64,000 bases of DNA from Fusobacteria bacterium ZRK30 (lineage in GTDB: Bacteria > Fusobacteriota > Fusobacteriia > Fusobacteriales > Fusobacteriaceae): contig CP102408.1 of the NCBI GenBank assembly GCA_024628785.1, forward strand, positions 1 to 64,000. Direction: 5' to 3'. Under the pieces are notes generated by a model that worked only from the letters and a program-made list of their open reading frames with translations, made no database searches and was not told the origin of the DNA. Shown here in pieces: positions 42,352-50,728 of this stretch (position 1 is the stretch's first letter; each line of letters starts with the position of its first letter). The position numbers were made by a program, and so were the translations under genes.

Positions 42352-43875
42352 ATGGAAAGACCCAACATATTGTATATAATGTCTGATGATCACGCGATAA
42401 ATGCCATAAGCACATATGGGTCAAGATTAGCAGGAGTATTTAAAACACCGAATTTAGACAGAATAGCAGTAGAAGGAGCAAGGCTAGATAACTTTTTTGC
42501 AACTAATTCTATCTGTACCCCAGCAAGAGCTACGGTGATGACTGGTCAATATGGGCATATAAATGGTGTAAAAACTCTAGCACATAAAATTGAAGATGAT
42601 CATAATCCATTCCTATCTTCTCTGTTACAGGAAAGTGGTTATTCCACAGCTATGATAGGAAAATGGCACCTTCATACTGAACCTAGAGGATTTGATCATT
42701 ATAGTTATCTTTTAGGTAAAGGTGGCCAGGGGACATACCAGAACCCGGAGTTTAAATATAAGAATGGAGAAACAAAAATTCATAATGGTTATGTAACGGA
42801 TATAATTACAGATATGACTATTGAATGGATGAAAAATAGAGATAAAGATAAACCTTTTTTCATGATGTGTCATCATAAAGCACCCCATGATTTTTGGGAA
42901 TATCCAATAAGACATGAAAACCTGTTTGAGGGTAAGAAGATACCTGTGCCGGATTCCCTCTTTGAAGACAAAAGCCATAGAAGTGAAGGCTCAAGGGAGT
43001 ACGGCTCATCTGTAACTCCTAGAAATAAAATAAGAAGTTTATATGCAGAATTCTGCGATCCCGATTATGTCACTGGACCGCTTAAAGGGACAGAGGATAT
43101 GACCTTTGAGGAAAAGGGAATAGCGGCATATCAAAAATACCTCAAGGATTACCTTAGAACCGTTGCAGGAATAGATGATTCTGTGGGAGAGATAATGGAT
43201 TACCTAAAAAATACCGGAGAATTAGATAATACTATTATTATCTATACATCTGATCAGGGAATGTTTTTGGGTGAACATGACTACCAGGATAAAAGATGGA
43301 GTTATGAAGAATCTTTGAGAACTCCCTTTCTTATAAGGTATCCCAAAGGAATAAAAGACGGCACAGTAAAAAAAGAGCTTATGGCAAATCTTGATATAGC
43401 ACCAACATTATTAGAATATGCAGGGGTTGAGATTCCACGGGAAATTCAGGGAATATCACAAAAATCAATGATAGAAGGAGATCCCGATGCAATTATAAGG
43501 GATGAGGTGTATTTCAGGTACTGGATGCATATGGGTCATAGACATCAAAACCCAGCTCATTATGGAATAAGAACAGAAAGATATAAGCTTATCTTTTATT
43601 ACGGATTGCCGCTGGATACTTATGATGGTGTAAGAGATAGGTGTTCAGATAGGATACAAGACATAGAAACTCCAGTAGGATGGGAGTTATATGATATGAA
43701 AAATGATCCATATGAGTTAAAAAATTTATATGATAAAGAAGAATATACAGAAGTAGTGAAGGATCTCACTGAAAAGCTTTTGGAAGTAAAGAAAAAATAT
43801 GGAGATACAGATGAAAAATATCCAGAACTTATAGAAAGTTTTGAGAAAAGTACAGGGGGAAAAATTAATGAATAA
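42352..43875 (+). CDS. Cys-type sulfatase (S1 family), cytoplasmic
   Basis: Hydrolyses sulfate esters on a sugar. The formylglycine motif is CTPAR with Cys55 (NSICTPARATVMTGQ). The N-terminal metal-binding segment is ILYIMSDDHAINAIS (Asp-Asp), and the second metal site is TSDQGMFLGEHD with WSYEESLRTPFLIRYP after it. It ends with a C-terminal subdomain (YELKNLY), usual for arylsulfatase and iduronate-2-sulfatase-like enzymes. At 507 residues it is full length. There is no signal peptide, so it works on imported oligosaccharides in the cytoplasm, where the maturase at 27.5 kb can activate it. It overlaps the next sulfatase by eight bases. Confidence 0.92.
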   Translation: MERPNILYIMSDDHAINAISTYGSRLAGVFKTPNLDRIAVEGARLDNFFATNSICTPARATVMTGQYGHINGVKTLAHKIEDDHNPFLSSLLQESGYSTAMIGKWHLHTEPRGFDHYSYLLGKGGQGTYQNPEFKYKNGETKIHNGYVTDIITDMTIEWMKNRDKDKPFFMMCHHKAPHDFWEYPIRHENLFEGKKIPVPDSLFEDKSHRSEGSREYGSSVTPRNKIRSLYAEFCDPDYVTGPLKGTEDMTFEEKGIAAYQKYLKDYLRTVAGIDDSVGEIMDYLKNTGELDNTIIIYTSDQGMFLGEHDYQDKRWSYEESLRTPFLIRYPKGIKDGTVKKELMANLDIAPTLLEYAGVEIPREIQGISQKSMIEGDPDAIIRDEVYFRYWMHMGHRHQNPAHYGIRTERYKLIFYYGLPLDTYDGVRDRCSDRIQDIETPVGWELYDMKNDPYELKNLYDKEEYTEVVKDLTEKLLEVKKKYGDTDEKYPELIESFEKSTGGKINE

Positions 43876-45262
43876 GCCAAATATAGTAGTATTTATAACC
43901 GATGACCAGAGGTTTGACACCATTGCAGCTCTTGGAAATAAACACATTAAGACACCTAATATAGATGAACTGGTAGAAAATGGGGTGGCATTTGGAAACG
44001 CTCATATTCCAGGAGGAACTGTGGGAGCAATATGTATGCCAAGTAGAGCTATGTTAAATACAGGAAGAGGTCTATTCCACCTGGAAAAAGATGGTTCATG
44101 TGTACCTCAAAACCACGCTCTTATGGGAGAGACGTTCAGGAACGCAGGATATCATACGATAGGTATCGGAAAGTGGCATAATGGTGTAGAAGCTTACCAT
44201 AGAAGTTTTTGTGATGGTGGAGAGATCTTCTTCGGAGGAATGTGGGATCACTGGAATGTTCCAGCTAACCACTTTGACCCTACAGGAAAATATGATAATA
44301 TAAATAATTTTATTATTGATCCGTTTAAGTATAAAGAAACAAGACAAGTAAGATATGATCATATACAGCCAGGGAAACATTCAACAGAATTGTTCTGTGA
44401 AACAGCATCAAAACTTATAAATGAATACGATAAAGAGGATCCTATGTTTTTATATGTATCCCTATTAGCTCCTCATGATCCAAGATCAATGCCAAAAGAG
44501 TACCAAAATATGTATAAACCGGAAGATATGGAGTTGCCGGTAAACTTCACAGAAGAGATTCCATTTGATTACGATGTTCTTTGGGTAAGGGATGAAAAGT
44601 TGGCTGCATATCCAAGAAACCCAAATGAAGTAAAAGAACATATTGCAGATTACTATGCTATGATCACTCACCTAGACGCAGAGATGGGGAAGGTAATAGA
44701 TTCATTAAAAGCAAAGGGGCTTTATGAAAATACCATCTTTACATTTATGGGAGATAACGGAATTTCTTTAGGACGTCATGGATTGATGGGGAAACAGAGT
44801 ATATATGAACACGCAGTAAGAGTTCCGCTGATATTTTCAGGACCTGGAATATCTAAGGATATAGTTAATTCAGAGTATGTATATCTTCAAGATGTATTCC
44901 CTACTCTTTGTGAATTAACAGGGATAGAGATACCTCAAACTGTAGAAGGAAATAGTTTTAAACCTATGTTAGTAGGAGAGAATCAAGAGGGAAGAGATGA
45001 ACTTTATCTAGCATATAAATCAACTGTAAGAGGATTTAAAAATAAGAAGTACAAGCTGATAGAATATGTTTTCAATAATGTTCGTAGAACTCAGTTGTTT
45101 GATATAGAGGGAGATCCAAATGAATTAAATGACTTAGCTCATCAAGAAGAATTTAAGCCTGTGGTTAGAGAAATGAGAGAAAATTTAAAAAGAAAAAGGA
45201 ACGAGATGGATGACCATCTATCTGAGACAGGGAAGAAATTCTGGTCTTGTATTGAGTTTTAA
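43868..45262 (+). CDS. Second Cys-type sulfatase (S1 family), cytoplasmic
   Basis: A sulfatase of different specificity from its neighbour. The modification motif is CMPSR with Cys56 (GAICMPSRAMLNTGR). The first metal site is VVFITDDQRFDTIAALG, the second GDNGISLGRHGLMGKQS, and the tail has LFDIEGDPNELNDLA. It has 464 residues and no signal peptide. I chose the ATG at 43868, which overlaps the stop of the first sulfatase (ATGAATAA), implying translational coupling and equal expression. The upstream in-frame start at 43841 is inside the first gene. Two distinct cytoplasmic sulfatases suggest a glycan with at least two kinds of sulfate ester. Confidence 0.92.
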   Translation: MNKPNIVVFITDDQRFDTIAALGNKHIKTPNIDELVENGVAFGNAHIPGGTVGAICMPSRAMLNTGRGLFHLEKDGSCVPQNHALMGETFRNAGYHTIGIGKWHNGVEAYHRSFCDGGEIFFGGMWDHWNVPANHFDPTGKYDNINNFIIDPFKYKETRQVRYDHIQPGKHSTELFCETASKLINEYDKEDPMFLYVSLLAPHDPRSMPKEYQNMYKPEDMELPVNFTEEIPFDYDVLWVRDEKLAAYPRNPNEVKEHIADYYAMITHLDAEMGKVIDSLKAKGLYENTIFTFMGDNGISLGRHGLMGKQSIYEHAVRVPLIFSGPGISKDIVNSEYVYLQDVFPTLCELTGIEIPQTVEGNSFKPMLVGENQEGRDELYLAYKSTVRGFKNKKYKLIEYVFNNVRRTQLFDIEGDPNELNDLAHQEEFKPVVREMRENLKRKRNEMDDHLSETGKKFWSCIEF

Positions 45263-45324
45263 TGGATATATTGTTTAGTTAATTTTTTTAAATTAAAAAT
45301 ATATATTCCAAGGAGGATTATTAA

Positions 45325-45576
45325 ATTAAAGTTGTTCACATCCATGAACCTAATAAGGTCCAATTAGTTGAAGTAGAAAATCCAGTTTGTCAGCCGGGGG
45401 AAGCACTACTTCAAATAAAGTATGTAGGTATATGCAGAGCAGATATAATCTTAATTGGAAATAGTAAGCATGAAGCTATCTTCAAACACTCTGATATAGC
45501 AGGAACTCAGTTTGCAGCAAGATTTGATTCAGCTAAAGTAAATAAAACAACTAACGGAGTTGACTATAAGTTTTGA
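45325..45576 (+). pseudogene. Truncated zinc alcohol/polyol dehydrogenase, start codon lost
   Basis: AAGGAGG (45310-45316) is followed by ATT where ATG is expected, then IKVVHIHEPNKVQLVEVENP, QPGEALLQIKYVGICRADI, the N-terminus of a medium-chain zinc dehydrogenase. The catalytic Cys is present (YVGIC), but the following Gly is Arg, the GHE motif is replaced by AGTQFAA, and the frame ends at TGA 45576 after about 83 codons. It is clearly dead. It follows the sulfatases and may once have been part of the glycan operon, oxidising a released sugar. Confidence 0.75.
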
Positions 45577-45700
45577 TTTGACATGGAGAAGTGTCACATC
45601 TTTGATCTTGAAACAGAGAAAAATATCTCACTATAGCTAAATAAAAATTCCAAAAGGCGGTCCTTCCCTAAATCAAGTAAAAAATAAATCCTTAACATAA

Positions 45701-45733
45701 ATAGGAGCTCCAACTGGAGCTTCTATTTTTATA
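45701..45733 (+). terminator. Terminator downstream of the sulfatase region
   Basis: ATAGGAGCTCC pairs with GGAGCTTCTAT around AACT, followed by TTTTTAT. Confidence 0.8.
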
Positions 45734-45839
45734 ATAAAGGAAGTTCGCCTTAAGAATATAATTAGAGCCAGTCTTTTTTTCTAATCCAAAACATTTTTAG
45801 AGCGTTACTGTAACAGGTTTTGATAACTCTGAAATTTCA

Positions 45840-46838
45840 AAGGGTAGTATCCCTATTTTGAGATAAGTAGGTACTTCTTCTTCGGAGAGAAGGGAAAAAA
45901 AGATTACCCAATAAAGATTTTACCCTATAACAATGAAAGGGTTATTATAGATGGATCTGAAAAGATAATTTTACATACACTAAATATGCTATAAAACCCG
46001 CAAAAGAGAAAGCAAAGGAAAGAAAATATCTAATGACCGATGTTTTTAAGAAAAAAAATACCGATGATAGATCGGGTTATTTTATTGAAGGGAAATTAGA
46101 GTGTTTAGATGTTCCAGGGGAATGGTTCTATGATAAAAATGAAAAAACACTTTATTTAATGACATTGTCAAAAGAAAATCCTCAAAACATGGAAGTTAGG
46201 GGTAGAACTTTATCCTATGTATTAACAGGTAATTTATCCAGTTATATAGAAATTAAAGGTCTTAATTTTTTTAGTGGGACATTCAATTTTATTGACAGCA
46301 ATAATATTACTATAGAAGATTGTGAATTCTTATACCCTAGTTATAACAAGCTAATGTTAAGAGATTATCACTTCCTGAGGTAAGTAAATTTACTACATCG
46401 ATACCAACTAAAGAATTAAAATCCCACAGCAAAGTTTTTTTATCTTACGGTAATGTTATTAGGAATTGTAATTTTACTTATTTAGATGGTTCAGCATTAA
46501 AAATGAAAAGTAAGGATGATATTATTGAAAATAACCTTTTTGCCTATATGAACTACACTTGTATGGGGAAGGAAGCAGGGGTTGAACTTAGAGATTCGGT
46601 AGGAACTATTTTTATAAGGAATACAATTCATACAGGAGGAGTTAAGTTAGATGAAAAACCCGGTCTTGCTACAATAGGCTATAATGGAGGATACAGAGGA
46701 AAAAAGAACTCAGAATATGAAGATGGACACAGAGTTCCTTTTATAATGAATATCCCGTATAAAGAAAATACAAGAAACAGAAAAATTGATAGGTTATCTG
46801 CTAATATTGATTTTATGCCAACACTGCTTGATCTATGA
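45840..46838 (+). pseudogene. Chimeric fossil: beta-helix fragment fused to a sulfatase C-terminus
   Basis: Scattered frames from about 45850 match the large beta-helix protein: IKILPYNNERVIIDGSE (about 45920-45970), then 46033-46383 with DVPGEWFYDKNEKTLYLMT, YIEIKGLNFFSG and YPSYNKLML, compared with DTDGEWYYTMKDKTLYVYS and YPSYNKFVL in the intact gene. A frameshift near 46377 moves to a second frame (RNCNFTYLDGSALKMKSKDD to NTIHTGG). From about 46680 the same frame turns into a sulfatase tail: YNGGYRGKKNSEYEDGHRVP then ANIDFMPTLLDL, stop at 46838. So a paralogue of the 37766 gene decayed and was joined to a piece of a third sulfatase. Confidence 0.8.
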
Positions 46839-46970
46839 AAAATTAATAATCATGAATCGAAACGAACAAAGTGGGACAAAAAAAGTTCTAAGGGTGTCGC
46901 CCTTAACTGACTCCATTTCTTTTCATGAGCAAAAGAAATAGAGGAAAGAAAAGCTCACTTTTTCTAAATG

Positions 46971-47129
46971 ATGTTAGAAATAACTAATCTTAATCTTGGG
47001 ACTACCTGGGTTGGTCATTTTAATCCCCCCAAAATTAGAGATACATTCTTGCTGCCTGAAAACATAATATCGGTAGCATTATTCCCTGTGGGATATCCCC
47101 ATGAAGAAAGTGTACCTCATCCATTTTAG
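46971..47129 (+). pseudogene. Nitroreductase C-terminal fragment
   Basis: The frame LEITNLNLGTTWVGHFNPPK, then LLPENIISVALFPVGYPHEE matches the end of FMN nitroreductases (N-L-G-x-x-W-x-G and the L-P-x-x-x-x-P-V-A-L-x-P-x-G-Y-P signature). Only about 52 codons remain and the FMN-binding N-terminal half is absent. The bases before it (46870-46960) contain two hairpins (AAGGGtgtcgCCCTT and ATTTCTTTT/AAAAGAAAT) that could mark a recombination or mobile-element end. Confidence 0.7.
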
Positions 47130-47143
47130 GATCTAAATTATAT

Positions 47144-48295
47144 TTATTTTACGGAAAATATATGATTAGTTGCCATATCTATATTTTCAATTAATTTTTC
47201 TATAGAAGCAACAGTTAAATTCAAATAATCTTTCAAATCTGCTTCTGTCAGATAAGGGATTGGATTCTCTTTACTGTATTCTTCTGTGACAACTAAGTTT
47301 ATCACTGCTCCTGTTTTTTTTATCATTCCAGCACCACCAATTTCCCCATGAAGTTCATTGGACATAAAGCTTATTCCACCACAATCCTGGCTGATAATAT
47401 CGGCTAGATCCGAGATGATCTGAACTTTATCTTTTGAAAATTCACTTATTTTTAATGCTTTTCCTAATTCAATTATTCTATTGGCTACTTTTTCAGTATT
47501 ACTTTTTAAAGCTCCTTTTATTCTCTTTGCAGCTCCATCAAAAAATTTACATTCTATTCCTAAATCTTTAGCAGCTTTAACAACTGCCTCCACAACAAAA
47601 GGGTTATCGTCTGTCGCATCTCCTCTTACGAAATAAGTTGGTTTTTCTAAACCCTTTGAAAATTTAGAATAGATCATAGCTTCGATAATTAAAGTAGGTA
47701 ATTTATCCATCCCTAATTTTTTTATAATTAATTTTTTTGAATAATTAGGTGAATTTCCTTCTAAATCTTCATTTGGTCCTATTCCTCCTTCAGTTGCATT
47801 TACTGTTCCTAATACACTAACCGGAATATTATTGATCTCTAAAACTGTTCCAACTATATTCCCAATATTATTTTCAATATCTTCAACAGTTGAAATAAAC
47901 TTACTAGGATAGTTTTTGGTAAAACTATTTAAAGCGGCATTTGCAATTGCTGTTTGAACAGCTACAGGTGTTTCCATAACTCCCTGACCATAAATTCTTC
48001 CAAATGCTTCCAGGACTATGGTATGGGTATTAATAGCTTCTTTCCCCCTTAAACTATTAATAATTTTTTTTTCCTGCAATGTATATTTTCTTTTAACTGT
48101 TCCATGGCCTTCTCCACCATTTTTTAAAATAGCGGTAATTTTATTTTCCTCAAATTTAAATTTTTCTATAGTAAGATCTATTCCCGTTGCTTTTTTAAAA
48201 AGGGAAAGAACTACTGACAATCCAGGTGAATCATCCTGTACCTGATTGTTCAAACTATGGCAGTGACCGCATCCTACATGCCCTGCTATAGCCAC
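47144..48295 (-). CDS. Conserved protein of unknown function with GCGHCHS motif
   Basis: I do not recognise the family. The N-terminus has AIAGHVGCGHCHSLNNQVQD, a CxxCH with extra His that could bind metal. The rest is a soluble Gly-rich protein with GGEGHGTVKRKYTL, GTVNATEGGIGPNEDL, YFVRGDATDDNPFVVEAV and DCGGISFMSNELHGEIGGAGM, which look like active-site loops of an enzyme. Length is at least 383 residues. The frame stays open upstream with EIDIKFSNHKTGR before the GTG at 48295, next to a strong site (AAGGGGGAG, 48339-48347), so the real start may be about 48331 with a non-ATG codon. It is encoded next to the glycyl-radical operon's regulator, on the same strand as it. Confidence 0.6.
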   Translation of the reverse strand: MAIAGHVGCGHCHSLNNQVQDDSPGLSVVLSLFKKATGIDLTIEKFKFEENKITAILKNGGEGHGTVKRKYTLQEKKIINSLRGKEAINTHTIVLEAFGRIYGQGVMETPVAVQTAIANAALNSFTKNYPSKFISTVEDIENNIGNIVGTVLEINNIPVSVLGTVNATEGGIGPNEDLEGNSPNYSKKLIIKKLGMDKLPTLIIEAMIYSKFSKGLEKPTYFVRGDATDDNPFVVEAVVKAAKDLGIECKFFDGAAKRIKGALKSNTEKVANRIIELGKALKISEFSKDKVQIISDLADIISQDCGGISFMSNELHGEIGGAGMIKKTGAVINLVVTEEYSKENPIPYLTEADLKDYLNLTVASIEKLIENIDMATNHIFSVK

Positions 48296-48454
48296 CCTTC
48301 CTGTTTTATGGTTACTAAATTTAATATCTATTTCTATCTCCCCCTTCCAATTTTTTTATGTTAACAGGATAAAATATCCCATGAGATTTTATGAAAACTA
48401 TAATTTTACATTTAAGAGTGTCTATTTTGAACAATATAACACAAAGTATAAAAT

Positions 48455-48482
48455 TAAAAAAGGCAGAAATTTTATTTCTGCC
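48455..48482 (-). terminator. Terminator of the Crp/Fnr-type regulator gene
   Basis: On the minus strand GGCAGAAAT-AAA-ATTTCTGCC is followed by TTTTTT. Confidence 0.8.
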
Positions 48483-48551
48483 TTCTGCCATATAAATTTC
48501 AAATGATTTTTCTTTCCGTTAAGTTGCTCCGGAGAATTTGCTGTAAAAGTG

Positions 48552-49196
48552 TTAATACTTATAAGAGTCAAAGTATTTTATTAATGCTTTTCTATCTATT
48601 ATCTTTATGCTGTTTTTATATTTTTCTATAATACCTTCATGAATAAATTGATTGGTTATTTTATAAAGGGTAGATTTATTTACATACACTGCTCTGGTCA
48701 GCTGAGTGTAACTGTCAAAATAAAAAGTATTGCTGTCTTTACAAAAATAATTTGATATTATATAAGCATAGTAAGCAGCAGCGCCTCCCTGAGAATAGAT
48801 ATAAAAACCTCTAAGTCCCTGAAAAAGTATATTTGTACATTTTGGCATATAGTCCTCCATAAATAAAGACGTACTTAGGATATACTTTTTGAAGATAGAA
48901 GTCGGTATTTCATATCCTGTAACTTCATTACTAGATGCTATAACTTCCCAATCCCAGTCACTTCCATTTGTAAAGCATGCATTAACTCCTACAAACTCAT
49001 CGTCAGAAAACATATAAGGAAAGATCTTTTCCCCATCTTCATCACATCTTATTTTTATTGCATTTCCTTTTTTTATATAAAAAACTTTATCATCTCCCTG
49101 TCCATATAAGAGATTTCCTTTTTTATATCTTTTAAATTTTATTTTATCCTTTACAGATTTTGGCAGCAGTGTAACAGGAAATTCTAAACTATTCAA
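48552..49196 (-). CDS. Crp/Fnr-family transcriptional regulator
   Basis: A 214-residue regulator with an N-terminal cyclic-nucleotide-binding-like beta-barrel (about 15-115, YKKGNLLYGQGDDKVFYIKKG) and a C-terminal helix-turn-helix (about 160-205, SYTQLTRAVYVNKSTLYKITNQF). There is no Cys cluster like that of FNR at the N-terminus; Cys residues are scattered, so oxygen sensing by an iron-sulfur cluster is unlikely. The barrel lacks the arginine-serine cAMP pocket. It is divergent from the glycyl-radical operon, with 550 bases between, and is its probable activator. Such regulators often sense an operon-specific small molecule. Confidence 0.88.
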   Translation of the reverse strand: MNSLEFPVTLLPKSVKDKIKFKRYKKGNLLYGQGDDKVFYIKKGNAIKIRCDEDGEKIFPYMFSDDEFVGVNACFTNGSDWDWEVIASSNEVTGYEIPTSIFKKYILSTSLFMEDYMPKCTNILFQGLRGFYIYSQGGAAAYYAYIISNYFCKDSNTFYFDSYTQLTRAVYVNKSTLYKITNQFIHEGIIEKYKNSIKIIDRKALIKYFDSYKY

Positions 49197-49747
49197 ATTA
49201 ATGCCTCCTCCTCTTAGAAAAATTCTAAATATTTATTTTATATATTTAATTATATAACGCTATTTGAAATAAACTTAATTATATTATAACAGATTTAATT
49301 TAAATATTCGGTAACATTTATTACCGCTTTTAAATAGATATTAGTATATAATATATATTTATGTTAAAAATTACACATTAATATCTTAAAATTTTTATTT
49401 CCAAGAGATATTAGATGAATTTAGTGCTTTTACGGGGAATTTTAACATCTAAAAAAGTATTTTTTCCCTTTATTTTAATAAAAAAGGCCAAAAAGTATGA
49501 TTAGGAGAAAAAAAAATATATATAAACCAGAATAAAGAGTGAAATTTGAATTTAAAGTGTCCTAAAGAGACGCTTTTATGTTAATTTTAGGATATAATTT
49601 TAGCAAGATAAAAAAATAACAAAATATAAAGATTAAGTTCTTTTAAAAATAAGTAACAATGTTGAAAATATCTAAAAGCTAGTTAGATTGTTTTCAATAA
49701 TGTGAATTAATTATTTTTTAAAATTGATGTTTAGAGGAGGTGATCAA
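49197..49747. other. Regulatory region between the Crp/Fnr-type gene and the glycyl-radical operon
   Basis: No gene. It contains CGGTAA-N6-TTACCG (49309-49326); AAGTGTC/GACGCTT flanking at 49556-49576 just before a TATAAT (49593-49598); and a 36-base inverted repeat (TTGAAAATATCTAA and its near complement, 49662-49697). The 150 bases between TATAAT and the first gene would be an untranslated leader. Confidence 0.6.
49309..49326. promoter_or_regulatory. Candidate operator of the Crp/Fnr-type regulator
   Basis: A perfect 6-6-6 palindrome CGGTAA-CATTTA-TTACCG. Half-site spacing fits the Crp/Fnr family. It lies about 110 bases upstream of the regulator start and 420 upstream of the operon. Confidence 0.55.
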
Positions 49748-50698
49748 ATGTTACAGAAAGGAATTATTTTCAATATTCAGCGTTTTACAATACACGACGG
49801 ACCTGGAATCCGTACAGAGTTATTTTTAAAAGGATGCCCCCTTCGATGTGATTGGTGTGGTAATCCTGAGAGTTTTAAGGTTTCTATAGAACCAGGTGTA
49901 TACAAAAATAAATGCATTTCCCATGAAAAATGTGGTTCGTGTGAAGATGTCTGTCCTGATAAAAGTATGCTGACTTTTACAGATGGTAAACTGACTTCTA
50001 TAGATTCTAGTAAATCTACAGATTGGCTTGCTTGTTATGATGCCTGCCCTTCAGATGCAATCAAGCAATGGGGTAAATCTATGTCTGTAGAAGAGTGTAT
50101 GAAAGAAATTCGTAAGGACAAAGGTTATTATGAGCGTTCTGGTGGTGGTGTTACAGTTTCCGGAGGGGAACCACTTCTTCAAAGTGATTTTGTAGCAGAA
50201 CTTTTTAAGGTCTGCAAAGATGAAGAAATTCATACCTGCCTTGAATCCAGCTTCTATGGTGACTGGAAGGAGATCGAAAAGATATTATCATATACGGATC
50301 TAATAATTTCAGATATAAAACATATGGATACAAATATTCATAAAAAATATACTGGAGTATACAATGACAGGATCTTAGAAAATCTGAAGAGATTTGCAAG
50401 GGAAGATCGGGAGCTTATTCTAAGAATTCCTGTTATTCCAAATGTAAATGATGATATGGAAAATATCAAAGCCACAGCAGATTTTATATTAAATGAACTT
50501 GGTGGCCGTGTAAGAACACTACAGCTCTTGAGTTTTATGCGTCTCGGTGAAGAAAAATATAACTCACTAGGAATGACCTATAAGATGAAAGGTGTTCAAA
50601 TTAATAGAGAATCATTTCAAAAACACATCCATGAGATTGCACAGTATTTTAATAGTAGAGGGATTCATTGTCTAGTAGGGACTAAGGAAAAAGAATAA
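49748..50698 (+). CDS. Glycyl-radical enzyme activating enzyme (radical SAM)
   Basis: Installs the glycyl radical on the partner enzyme encoded next. The radical-SAM Cys triad is Cys30, Cys34 and Cys37 (GCPLRCDWCGNPES). Two ferredoxin-type clusters follow (HEKCGSCEDVCPDKSM and ACYDACPSDAIKQWG), which is typical of activators for dehydratase-, lyase- and decarboxylase-type glycyl-radical enzymes but not of the pyruvate formate-lyase activator. The VSGGEPLLQ motif binds S-adenosylmethionine. I chose ATG 49748, with AGGAGG seven bases upstream; the longer start at 49724 lacks a site. Length is 316 residues. Confidence 0.93.
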   Translation: MLQKGIIFNIQRFTIHDGPGIRTELFLKGCPLRCDWCGNPESFKVSIEPGVYKNKCISHEKCGSCEDVCPDKSMLTFTDGKLTSIDSSKSTDWLACYDACPSDAIKQWGKSMSVEECMKEIRKDKGYYERSGGGVTVSGGEPLLQSDFVAELFKVCKDEEIHTCLESSFYGDWKEIEKILSYTDLIISDIKHMDTNIHKKYTGVYNDRILENLKRFAREDRELILRIPVIPNVNDDMENIKATADFILNELGGRVRTLQLLSFMRLGEEKYNSLGMTYKMKGVQINRESFQKHIHEIAQYFNSRGIHCLVGTKEKE

Positions 50699-50728
50699 AT
50701 AAAACAACATATATTAGGGGGGATTTTA

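Noticed and set aside
48235-48295. Haem c-binding motif (CGHCH) in the unknown protein
   Set aside because: The motif is at the N-terminus of a protein without an export signal or other cytochrome features, so covalent haem attachment is unlikely.
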